From Branchiostoma floridae (Eukaryota; Chordata; Leptocardii; Amphioxiformes; Branchiostomatidae), in assembly GCF_000003815.2 (NCBI RefSeq), contig NC_049986.1, forward strand, positions 12,512,968-12,576,967: DNA of 64,000 nt, given 5' to 3'. Below the pieces are notes generated by a model. That model had not been told where the DNA came from. It ran no database searches and saw only the letters and a program-made list of their open reading frames with translations. Below are positions 36,501 to 46,800 of this stretch, in pieces. Positions within the stretch are counted from its first letter, which is position 1, and the number at the start of each line of letters is the position of its first letter. Made by a program: the position numbers and the translations under genes.

Positions 36501-37616
36501 ATGCAAGGCGCTGGAGTGTATGGGGGAGGTGAGCAGCTACATTTGTGTGACTGGGTAAAGTTTCTCACTGATGTGGCCTCACAGGGCTCAAATGCCCGTC
36601 TGCAACTTGCAAAAGAATTGATAAGATTGCAGAAAAAGTTAAACATTTTGTAATTTGAGCCCTGGTTTGCTAGTTCCTTTCTGCAAGTCAAAAAGGCTAT
36701 TTTTAACCTCCTCGCTTTATGCCACCCTTCGAGATTGAAAAATTTCCTTTCAACTGTTGTGACAAGCAAATTGTGTTAATATGTTTTCAATTATGATATT
36801 TTGTAGGCTTTGAACCATAGGTTGAAAATTAAGTGTTTGGCTTGTATTTTGTTGAATATGCTGATCCATGTTAATCTTTATTGTCTTAGTTTATAACAGA
36901 ATTACATGTGTATGTTTACAACTTGATTACTTGTTCTATTCCAGGCCCATCTCCTGCCGGCTCCGCTGGGTTATGTTTCAGAACTGTTCCACATCGTGAC
37001 TCCATATGAGGTGGCACTCCTGCTCAGGGAGGTTTGGAAGTTTATGGTGGTAAGTCTGGTTCAATTCAACGTGTAATAGTGTTTGTTCTTGTGACAAGAC
37101 ATATCATTTTGCATTGGTGCTGTATTAAAGTTTCACTGTATTAAAGACTGAATTATCCTACCAAAAAGAATTCTTAACGTATGTTGTGTGTCTCTTGTAT
37201 TTATTTTTAATTAGAGTGGATTTATTTTACATACTTGCTTGTATAAATGTAAACCAAGTGATGAAATATTTTAAAACTGTAGTTCTAGTACCAAAACCAT
37301 TGATAATCACTTCATCGATATCTTTCCACAGGAAAATCCACCTTCACCAGAACTGTACAGTATGAGGGACATCACTGGACGACCAATCAGATTCTTCAAC
37401 CCAGGTAAGACAGCTAAGTGAAAAGTACAATCTATCCTCAGTAGTATGGCTTTGCTTCAAAGTCACAATCTCATATTGCAAAATCGGGATTGCTAGCCAC
37501 TAGAACATTATATACACCGCATGTACTTACTAGTGTAAACTGAACATATGATACTAGTAATATGAAGACAATATGTCATTGTCTGCAATAACAATGTTAT
37601 ATTTGCAGACCTGTAA
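24537..37616 (+). CDS. INTS5: Integrator complex subunit 5
   Basis: Twenty-seven coding exons give about 907 aa: 24537-24590, 25541-25745, 26003-26106, 26396-26447, 26821-26877, 27144-27186, 27490-27582, 28061-28247, 29013-29124, 29426-29495, 30733-30833, 31022-31071, 31547-31686, 31929-32037, 32593-32709, 33072-33139, 33450-33646, 34151-34269, 34464-34497, 34735-34883, 35532-35682, 35892-35997, 36137-36207, 36380-36528, 36945-37049, 37332-37404 and 37609-37616. All phases fit. Diagnostic blocks are SWSIDLLGQ-like, [40 protein letters not shown] and [15 protein letters not shown]5 belongs to the nuclear Integrator complex, which cleaves snRNA 3' ends and attenuates RNA polymerase II. The last coding exon holds only eight bases (D-L-stop). 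One intron uses a GC donor. The family is usually about 1000 aa in vertebrates, so this is somewhat shorter. Confidence 0.95.
24840..25380. repeat. Degenerate GCTGCATCTGTCC-like repeat in INTS5 intron 1
   Basis: Many diverged short units (CTGCATCTGT, CCGCATCC, CATCCATCCCTGC) recur, interrupted by an AT-rich block at about 25185-25260. The open frames it produces are by-products of the repeat. Confidence 0.6.
28400..28936 (-). mobile_element. tRNA-derived SINE with target duplication
   Basis: On the minus strand the head contains TGGCGCAGTGG (box A) and GGGTTCGAATCC (box B) with an anticodon-like CTCAAGA loop, so it is related to a leucine tRNA. The acceptor stem does not pair, so it is not a functional tRNA gene. 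A conserved-looking core follows (CCCTTGGGAAAGGC, then CAGGTGTAAAT-like), and the tail is A-rich (T-runs at 28409-28430 on plus). Flanks GTGACTGTGT and GTAACTGTGT look like a diverged target duplication. The core resembles SINEs shared by marine invertebrates and amphioxus (MetaSINE type, tentative). It lies in an INTS5 intron. Confidence 0.8.
29690..30590. repeat. Higher-order minisatellite, 147-bp units of two halves
   Basis: GTTGTTCAGCACC-like starts recur near 29772, 29917, 30065, 30212 and 30360, spaced about 145-148 bp. Between them a half-unit with GTTTTTCAGTAC recurs near 29849, 29997 and 30290. The two half-unit types of about 74 bp thus alternate as a dimeric repeat. It is in an INTS5 intron (29496-30732) and creates long but meaningless minus-strand frames. 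Confidence 0.85.
32671..32767 (+). repeat. Duplicated exon end with second splice donor
   Basis: The end of INTS5 exon 15 (GACTCTCTACAGACAGG... to CAG|GTCAGT at 32709) is followed by a diverged copy at 32731-32767 that ends CAG|GTGAAC. Using the second donor would add 58 bases and shift the frame, so the first one is the functional choice by phase. Confidence 0.75.
35263..35296 (-). repeat. Lone inverted unit of the 29.7-30.6 kb minisatellite
   Basis: TGTCCTGTCCTTTGTGCTGA and following bases are the reverse complement of the CAGCACCAAGGACAGGACA core of the minisatellite 5 kb upstream, in a different INTS5 intron. Confidence 0.7.
36208..36379 (+). other. INTS5: GC-AG intron in INTS5
   Basis: The donor reads GAAG|GCAAGT and the acceptor GACAG|GGAGAAC. 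Only the GC donor keeps the frame into LCHCAILL. The next GT four bases on (AA|GTATC) would shift it. A strong +3 to +6 match (AAGT) is typical of natural GC donors. Confidence 0.8.
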
Positions 37617-38075
37617 AGGAAGCACCTTGCAGTGGTACTTTCCATCCTCCACAGCAACATCCCCAAACTTGGTCACCTCTACTCCAGATTTCAACTTCAG
37701 TAACTTTCTTCAATGTTTCAAAAATGATGTGTCCCAACAATTTTGTATACATGGTTCTAAAAAGGTATTAAACTATGTATCAGGATAATTGAGAGGACAG
37801 TTACATTGTACATACAAAGTAATATGTAGAAGGATTGAGATGGATTACATGTATATACACTTAATACATTTTCAGTGTATTGATGTAGTTTAACCTTAAG
37901 CACACTGAAATAGTCATTTGATTGGCAATTCTCTATTAGTTACAGTGTTAGGCAGCAGGGAGAAAGTTAAAAGCTGCTGGGACATAGTGCTCACAAAAGC
38001 ACATACATGTAGCTCTAGAAACATTGTCTACAATGTATTGTAGATGGATGTTAACAATGCGTGAACACTACATAG

Positions 38076-38081
38076 AATAAA
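38076..38081 (+). terminator. Candidate poly(A) signal of INTS5
   Basis: AATAAA about 460 bp after the INTS5 stop. A second hexamer is at 38291-38296, so alternative ends are possible. Confidence 0.45.
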
Positions 38082-38483
38082 TTATAATGAATATAAAGTC
38101 ACAGTTCCAATTTTCCAAAGAATGAACTTAATACATTTTCATGCCAAATGGTATAATCTAGTTTACACATTTAAAGACGAACTAATTCGAGACATTAGAT
38201 GAATTGCCATGTATTTTTGATTTACATGGGTACAGTTGGTTGAATTGGCAATGAACTGGCAGAGATGACACATGGTACTGTAAAACTTGTAATAAAATGT
38301 TGCAGAAGTGATCATGACTAGCCACTGCTTTTTTAAAATCACAAGTTAAACCCCAACAAAAGCAGGATATCTACTGCTCTGATTCTTGCACTGAAATCAG
38401 CTACAGAATATGCTATATGCAATTTAGTATCTACCATAATTTACATGCATGCCATGGAGCTAGCATCTCTTTGCCACCAGCTA

Positions 38484-38551
38484 AACTTAGCCTGGATACC
38501 ATCCGAGTATAAGAAGCCCCAGGTGAAATTAGATGGTACCCAGGCTAGCTT
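38484..38551. repeat. Small inverted repeat (MITE-like)
   Basis: TTAGCCTGGATACCATC near 38487 pairs with GATGGTACCCAGGCTAGC near 38532, about 17 of 20 positions. Total 68 bp. Confidence 0.6.
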
Positions 38552-38593
38552 AACTAAGACTGTCTATCTCTAGCTGTATTGACATCTTCTAGA

Positions 38594-40506
38594 CTAGATT
38601 ATGACACAGCATGTTTTGTTATGTTCAGGTAGGTAGTTGAAGAAGAAAATACAGTTTTTGCCTACATCAGACACAACAAGACTCCTTGGCGTACGGGTCA
38701 CACAGCTTGGGTTTCCCAACCCATCATCTCTATCTGCGATAACCCCCACAAAATTGCAGAACCTGTCAAAGTACTGCAGCCTACCACTGCCCTGGTCAGG
38801 CACCACAAAATCATGGTCATGGGAGTCAATGTAGGTGCCTTGTCCAATAGGACCTTTGAACCTCCCGCCCCCTTGGCCCCACCCACCAATCACGTAAGCC
38901 AGACTAAAGTCTGCCCTGTAGAATAGCAGTTGCTTGGTCATGTTATTTGCAACAGAGAAATAACCAGGCCCAATAGGCTGCTTTGAAGGGGCCTCGCATT
39001 CAGTTGAGAGGCAAATTCTTGCAAAGATGTCTCCTTTTAGGTCAAACAGGACCAGCTCATTTTTGTCTGTAACACCCACTATGATTCCCTGAGCCTGTTC
39101 TAGGTATCGCACAATGGAAGGCTCTTTGAGCTGCCCTTTCCCAAGAGTTTTCAGAAACTTTCCCTTTTTCGTGAACAGTTTAGCAAGCTTCAGACCACTG
39201 TCTAGTACAACCATACGGTCTCTAGTAGGGTGCATAGAAAAACTGCATGGCTTGCTTCCGGTTTCCTCAGGAAGACTTACTGGAAAACTTCTTTTGAATT
39301 TACCTGTCAGGTCAAAGATTTGCATCCGGTGATTATTTTGGTCAAGAACAAAGAGACCTTTGTCTGTAGCAATGACAGCCACAGGCTGATCAAATTCCCC
39401 TTCCTCCTTTCCCTTGTGGCCAAATCGAACTATCTGAATAGGTTTAGGATAGATAGAACCTTTCTTCTTTTTTTCAGAAATGAATTCACCGGAGGTTTCA
39501 CTGTCGTTAGCAATGTCCATGCTACATTCAATCTCCTCTTCCTCTACATCACTGGCTTTACCATCCTCAGTAGTGACACTGCCCAAACTGTAAGAAGCGT
39601 TGGGAGAAGCTGGCACAAAAGTTAGCATCGGGGCAAGCACCTTTTCCTCATCCTTACTTAACACCCCAAGCTCTTTCAAGGCTTCTATACATGACAGANN
39701 NNNNNNNNNNNNNNNNNNNNNNNNNNNNNNNNNNNNNNNNNNNNNNNNNNNNNNNNNNNNNNNNNNNNNNNNNNNNNNNNNNNNNNNNNNNNNNNNNNGT
39801 CATCAGAAAGCACAGAGATGTTGTCCCTACACTGTTTCTCTATCTGCTTGATCAAAGCATCTCTCTGATTCTTCATACTCTCTTCCAACCTCACTATGCT
39901 CTCAGTCGTAGCTTGGATCACATCTTGTATAACAGTTTGCATGTTGGTCTCAATGCTGGACACTGCCTCTCTGATATACTGAGGTTTCTCTCCTAGTGCT
40001 GTCAACTTCTTTTTGGCCTGACTCACTAGCTGGACTAACTCTTCCTCTTTGCCTGGCATTATGTCTTGCAGGCGTTTTGTCTTGTGTTCGTTATGATCTG
40101 TGAAGAGACAGTCTTCACATATCGGAACACTGTGGGTTTCACAGAAGTACCTCATTTCTTTACTTGGATGTACTGGGCATGTTCTGTCATCCTTAAAACT
40201 ACAGTCAGCAGTAGTCTCAGACTCAGGCGTTATGTCGACAAGCTTTTGGGCACTTTCCATTAGATTTCTGATGACAAAGTTTGTCCCGAAGGCTGTAACC
40301 CCCCCACGAGGGACAGACACTTGAAGCCTGCACAGTGGACATGTAATGCGTGACCTGTTCCCTACACAATCCTTCAAACAATCTTTACAAAATGTGTGGT
40401 GGCATGGTAGACTCTTAGGGTCATTATATGTGTTAAGACAAATGCTACATGTTATTATGCTAATGTCTGCTGCAATGTAGTGCCTTTCCAGTGGCCCTGC
40501 TGCCAT
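38594..40506 (-). CDS. TRIM-NHL protein with C-terminal CAAX-like end
   Basis: The ATG at 40506 opens a frame of 236 residues up to an assembly gap, and the same frame resumes on the far side and ends at 38594 (about 365 residues). An N-terminal C3HC4 RING finger (CSICLNTY, CHHTFCKDC, CPLCR) implies ubiquitin E3 activity. A B-box (CPVH...YFCETH...CEDC) and a coiled coil (about residues 140-230) follow. After the gap come an acidic linker (DVEEEEIEC) and NHL-type blades (FDQPVAVIATDKGLFVLDQNNHRMQ style). TRIM proteins are expanded in amphioxus and often antiviral. The last four residues are CVII after another cysteine, fitting a prenylation CAAX box, which I do not know from vertebrate TRIM-NHL proteins. 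It appears single-exon apart from the gap. The exact TRIM subfamily is open. Confidence 0.9.
39699..39798. other. Assembly gap in TRIM-NHL gene
   Basis: 100 N, probably a placeholder length. The missing bases lie in the coiled coil to linker region, so the true protein length is unknown. Confidence 0.99.
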
Positions 40507-40573
40507 TGTGGTCTCGAGTGCAGTGTGTCAGTTCTTCAAAATGGTGAGAAGCTGCTTTCTCTTTCTCTGTCTG

Positions 40574-42160
40574 TTAAGCCTAAAAGTGCAAGAGTAGATG
40601 CTTGCTTCCACATGAACTATTAACACATTGCTTGCAAAGGAACTATCATAACTACATGTACTGGAAATTATATGCAAGTGCATCAGCATGATTGAGACTT
40701 GAAATTATGCCATATTTTATATTATATGATGATCAAGAAAAAAATACTTTAAAAAACTTGAAATTTATAGACCATCTCTGACTCAACAGTGCTGTTTTAG
40801 AAGCATTGAGCTTGCTTGATTATATGCAAGATGGTCAGATCAATAATACATAATGATGTTGAATTATGTGACTGAACTCTGGTCTATGATGTTAATGTTT
40901 AATAGTAAAACCAACCTTCAGATCACCTGCATGACATGGTAGACCATTCAATAAGTTTGTGCTGTCATCAGATGAATACAAGTTCCTGGCAGAAATAACA
41001 TATGACCAAATTTGGAAATACAGGCATGATAGAAGCAATTTAGTCTACTATATTAGCATTATATAATGACTTTAGTTGTACAATAATTTGTTGTGCATGT
41101 GACATGACCTTCACATTTGCAAGGTTAGCCCTTCAAAGTGCATTTAGGCCCATAGGTTTTGTAACAGACGACAACATCTGACATGTCTTGTATTGTCAAA
41201 AAGTCAAAATGACAAGGAGTACAACGGCATGCAACTTTTCTTAGGTATCCCCACCATTGTACAAGTTGATAATCTAAATGTAAGAGATGCTCACTGCACT
41301 CAAACAGTGCAATTATTAACTTTCAATTGTCCCCTACCATACTACCAATATCATAAGCCCTACTGATGCTCACCTACAAACATCCTGAAATATCTGGCCC
41401 ACAGAATGGCCTTGATTGTCTCAATGGAGGAAATTGACAGTCTCCAATCTTCCAGTGATGTCCCTGTCTCTCAAATAAGTTTGAATCACGAGTTGGTGTA
41501 AGGTGCTGAACTTGTAACCTCAGCACTTTGGACTTTGCCCTCTCATATGGATTTTTATCATGCATAGGTCATGAGAAACTACTGTTCTGTCAACATTTGG
41601 TTGAAAATGGTTTTATGAAACAATGGTTACATGGACATTGTGTATGTGTGACCATATTGAAAACTGCTAAAATGACAATAAATTGTATTGATTTGATGGA
41701 TGATACAAATGCTAGATCTATACATTCTACATTATTGTGCTTGCAGATTCTGCTTTTTCCTCAATCTAAAGCCATACAATACATGACTAACTTGCATTAC
41801 GCTGGGGCAAAATCCTGTAGGCTCCATACATGCTTTTTGTCCAGTCTGTCCAAGTCTCATGTCATGACTTGATAACCATGTTTCTAAGATGAAAAGTTTA
41901 TGAAAAGAACTGTGTGCTCATAATATGTATTTGCTAACACTCAGCAATTTATCAGGTCTATTCCACCTCCTGAGCAGTTACACCTGGCCATTACTCTATG
42001 CATCTTTCTGGGGCACTTTTGCAGTAGTCTATTGGATTAGTTTTACATGGGTTCTGATCCTAGGGTTTTATAATCCTTCTTTCTTGCTGTCACAGGCTTT
42101 CAAGTTTTGAATTGGTCTCAGCTGACTCCAGTCTGAGATTTACTACAATCATGACATCTC
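40574..42160. other. Spacer between TRIM-NHL and ROCO genes
   Basis: AT-rich. A possible acceptor for a 5' leader intron of the TRIM gene (TTAACAG) is near 40574. I see no gene, RNA or strong repeat. Confidence 0.5.
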
Positions 42161-42272
42161 ATTTCCCTAGACAATGTTGATTTTTGCCCCTTGATATTAG
42201 TTCCTTTTTCTCTGAGTAAAATGTTTCAGCACACAACATAAGCCATGCAAAGTCGTATATGAAAATATAATC

Positions 42273-42278
42273 TTTATT
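42273..42278 (-). terminator. Candidate poly(A) signal of the ROCO gene
   Basis: AATAAA on the minus strand about 400 bp after the stop at 42674. Confidence 0.5.
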
Positions 42279-42673
42279 TACATCAATGTATACTACATCA
42301 CTCTTAGAACAGAATGTAAGGAGAATAGCAGCAATATCTGACAATAGTACATCAAACAGACTCTAAGTCTTAAACATCTTCTACAAGATGTAACAAAGAT
42401 TGCAGTTTCCATTACACAGGTATACACCTGTCATGCTATAAAGTATAATCAAGGAGGTTAAACCTCCTTGTTATAATCAATGTAGTTCTCTACAGAAAGA
42501 AAGGTAACTTGATTTAAAACATAACATACAGCTCTCAAAAGGCACAGCTCCCCAAAGACAAGTTTTTGTACAGCAAATATTATAATGTCATTACAATCTA
42601 TAGGCTATTATGGTACTGATTATCTATGCGCTCTATACACTGTAACTTTTGTAAGTAGCAACAGTTAGCATAC

Positions 42674-43863
42674 CTAAAGGCCAAATGCCTCAAGGAACTT
42701 GCTGTGTGATGCATCCCAGTACTTTGAGGCCAAAAGTGTCTCTTTCAACCGTCTTGCAGCTTGAAACTCCCTTTTCCCATCCTTTAGAACCTTAATGATC
42801 CTCTTAGCAAGTGTTTTGGCGGCTTCATTGTCATCATCCGCAATCTCCACAATCAGACGATCAAACTCAGGGTCTTGGCTCCTTAAGAACCATGCAAGAC
42901 CAGACTTGTGGGAAACCAGAACTGGTACTCCTGCAGCAATGGCCTCGAGAGCAACCAGTCCAAATGGCTCTGCACGTGACGGCATCAGGACAACGTCGAC
43001 TTTCTGCATGTCTTCGCTCAGCTCTCTCTGTGTGGCGTACTTCAGGGGGGTGAAGTTGAATTTGCCCTTTTCCACATTGGCTTGAATAAGTTTCTTGCTC
43101 TCTGGAAAGTCTTCATGACTGACACCACGGACTCGCCACTTTGTGTTTGGTAGGTGGTCGATCACCATGCTCATGGCCTTTGCTACAAGATCATAGCCTT
43201 TCAGTATTTCTACGCCCATCACCCTGCCAATGGATAGTACCACTTTTGTTTCTGTGTTGACATGTTTCACTTGCACCTTGCTGAAGACGTCAGATGGCTT
43301 AGGCAAAAACTCATGGTGTGGCTTTATCTCTCTTGTCTGACTCTTATAGTAGTCATACATGTATGGGCCTACTGAGAATATCACATCGGCATGTTTTAAG
43401 TCTTCCAGAATGCTGTCACTCTCCTCCCCAATGCTCATCACCTTCTCATCACCCTTGTAGTGACTGGTGTCTTCTGGGATCACGTGAGTGACCTGGACCA
43501 ATTTGGCGTTAGGAAGGCGTTGCTCCTTGATCTGTCTTGCTGCACGGCTTGTGATGTTAACATGGCCGACGACGAAGCCTACCTCTGAAGGCAGGTTTGG
43601 ATAATGGCTCTTGTGCTCCCATGTCAGCCAATCAAGACTGGGTTTTCTCTTGTCTCCATCGGATGTTGTCGGAAAGATCAGCTGAACCCCATCGGCAGCT
43701 GCATCATCCTCATCATCCCTGCTGGCACCTAAGATGGTACTGTAGACCACTGCTCCTTTGGAAACCAGCATGCCTGCCATCTGGCGGTGTATTGTGGAGA
43801 CACCACCTCGAGAGGTGCCATATTCATCATTGATCATCAGCACCACAGGCTTGCTTCCAGATC
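42674..43863 (-). CDS. GT-B (GT4-type) glycosyltransferase C-terminal exon
   Basis: The exon codes 395 residues and ends at the gene's stop. The acceptor at 43863 is in phase with the upstream linker exon. N-terminal features (VVLMINDEYG, RGGVSTIHRQMA) fit the glycine-rich start of GT-B enzymes. IGRVMG...KGYDLVAKA fits the second Rossmann half. EPFGLVALEA carries the E-x7-E signature used for nucleotide-sugar binding, so the domain looks catalytically competent. The substrate is unknown. Glycosyltransferase domains at the C terminus of NLR-type receptors are known in corals, which is a useful parallel. Read alone, an ATG three codons into an upstream extension would exist (43873), but the splice model is preferred. 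Confidence 0.88.
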
Positions 43864-46800
43864 CTTGAAACAATTCAGTGAAGAAGAGTGTAAAGATAAA
43901 TCAACATGTATTCATCTTATAATTTTCAATGATTGAGGCATAAAAAATCAATTTCCCTCTTGGGGTAAAAGAGGGACACATTGGTAAATGGGACAAATTG
44001 GGACAAATGGAAACACATTGTGGTACTTAGCTTCAAGTACATGTATATTGCTATGTATAGTTTGCTGTGCTGTTAATTACATTACATTTACCTACCCTTT
44101 GCTCTGGATTCTGCTCTTATGATGATGTCACAAGGCCCAACTCCAGGTTGAGATGTTTTATTACTGTCACCTTTGATACATAAACATTAACATTATCACA
44201 GTAATTGCAATTATTGGTGAATCTGTAACATATGTTGACAGCAATAATACCAACCAACTTGAAGAATTAATAAACAAGATTCATTCAAAGTTCTGATAAA
44301 GGAATATATACTTACCATCAAGACTAGCATAGTGGTTTTCAGCATAGTGACCCAGCAGAAGTGGCGGCCCTGTAGTGACTTGTTGGTTCCCCATAGGTGA
44401 CAGTATGGTTATGTAGTTGTCTGCATCAATGCTGGACACAATCCTAATGTCTCTGCCTAACATGGAAGCCAAGGCCTGTAGTACGATGTGATCTCCCCAC
44501 ACTCCATCTCGAGACATCTGCTGTAGGTAACCTTCCCAATCTAAATTGCGTACAAAGGCTCGAAGGTGATCACCCTTCTCCTGAGAGAGAGACAGGAGAT
44601 AAAATCAGGGTTAGAAGTAAACAGGTTCATCATAGATAATCATATCTGAAGTTACTGTAAATTATAACAGATAGTCCCAATTGACTTTTTAAAGTTAACA
44701 TTTCCTCCCTTAAAAGATTGTTGAAGATGAATGCATAAAAATATGTTCTTGATATAAATGGCTTTTGTCATGTATAAGAGCTTGTCAATTTTCTTTGGTA
44801 AAATGTTTTATATTCTGAAAATAGAAGGATCTACAAAAAATTATTGTAGCTATTCTCGTCCAACTGTCAGTACAATGCACTACCTGTTCATTTTGCAGAT
44901 AAAACAGACTTACATTGTGAGGATGTTGCCTCAAGTAGCCAACCACATCTTGTCTGAGCTGTGAGTGACTGATCGCTGTGCTTCCAGTGCGCACAAGCTG
45001 GTCAGATACAGCATGGAAGAGACAGTTCCCATCTTTGGGCACATCGGGTCGGAGCGTGAGGCCTGACTCCATCAGGTGGTCTCTCAGTCTACTTTGTTCA
45101 TCTCCTGGCTGCATCTCTATAGACATACTTCTGAACCTTTCCCATACATTCTCTGAGGCAACATATGATCAGAAAACAGTTAAGAAAGTGTTGGTCTGTC
45201 TGACATGCATGTTCTCATGTATTGAACCCACATTTTTTTTAAATTTGTTGTACTGCCATTTGATCAATTTTGCACATCATCTATATTGATTGTGTTCATC
45301 AGGCTCTGTGCATTACAGTCCCTTGAAATGTGTGTTGCATGAACTGTACGTTGTCTTCCTTATTGGATTACCAGGTTTTGGCTGTGTGAAAGGAAAAGTG
45401 ACTTTGTCAAGTTATATGCCAATAATTTTAAGACTTACATGATTTTCATACTTAACATTGATTCCCGAGATCCATGGAAATATTATCCTTGATAATGAAG
45501 CATTCAGTCGCTTTCAAAACTGTTGTTTTACCTGAATATCGAGGTTGTTTCTCCATCATGATCTCTTCAGGAGCTGGGCTTTTTCCACACTCCTCAAGTG
45601 CCCTCTTTCTCCGCTGTTGCCACTGCGCTGGGGCTAGTTTGTGTTGCAGAGACAAAAAGACAGTATACGTAATGCCTCAATATGAAAAATTGCCAAATCA
45701 ATTATGCGAAATATGCCAAATCAATTTATTATGTAAACCTTCTTAAGTGGTCACTGTAGACCTAAACCAATGCAGAAAACACAGTCATCTGAGATAAGGG
45801 AAGTACGCTTTCTCGTCTGCATTACAACCATTTTAAGTAACATCATGCATAATTATAGAAACATACTTGTGTGTGGGTGAATCAGTCTGGGGTCAATCTC
45901 ATCCCATGTCTTTGGACACACCACAATGCCTCCTGGTGTCTTGTCCAGAACAGCTCCGGAGAACCGGTGAGGTTTGTCCACCCCAAGCTTCAGACAGTGT
46001 GGGCACACCACTCGAACACAGTACAGTACACCTGGCCACTGCTGTAGGAGCTCCTTTGTTGCATTGATGATCAAGACCATAATACCCCATGCTTCCTTCA
46101 GTTTCTTGTTTTGTGTTTGCACAGAAATTAGGATTTCTTCACTTCTTTCCTTTGGTTCAAGTTGCACCAAAAGTTCAAATTTGTTCTTTCCCACCACACT
46201 GACTGCTTGAATGCCATATTGCCAGTCTTTACGATATTTGATGAATTTGTTCAGTTTGACTGAAAGAGTTTCAAACAGACCTACAGGGCAATAGTTTTGC
46301 AGTTGGAAGACCACCATGAGCACAACGTCATCAGGTTGAATTTCTCTGGGCATGCAAGTGGCAATAGCTGTTAGCAACCATGGAAAACGATACACAGGAG
46401 GCACAGACTGAATGGTGTATGGATCAGCATCCTCACATTGTGGCATTTCAAAACAAAGGTCAAACTTCTGAAGTAAACAGATTAACATAACTTCCTCTTC
46501 ACCTGATAGTTTCATATCTTTCCATAAACATTGCAACATCTGTTTTGAAACAATTCCTCGAGTTGAGAAATCCTCGACCATATCATCAAAGTCAGCATCA
46601 GATACTGAAGCAAATCGTTCATCAAATCTGTCAACTGGNNNNNNNNNNNNNNNNNNNNNNNNNNNNNNNNNNNNNNNNNNNNNNNNNNNNNNNNNNNNNN
46701 NNNNNNNNNNNNNNNNNNNNNNNNNNNNNNNNNNNNNNGAGTCAAAACCCTCTAATGGATGACACCAGGTCCAAGCGGCTTGCCAGCTTCTAGTTTAAAA

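Larger units (their letters stand above)
37617..38593. other. INTS5 3' region and intergenic spacer
   Basis: This interval holds the INTS5 3' UTR and the spacer to the convergent TRIM gene. Plus-strand AATAAA occurs at 38076-38081 and 38291-38296. A small inverted repeat lies at 38484-38551. Confidence 0.5.
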
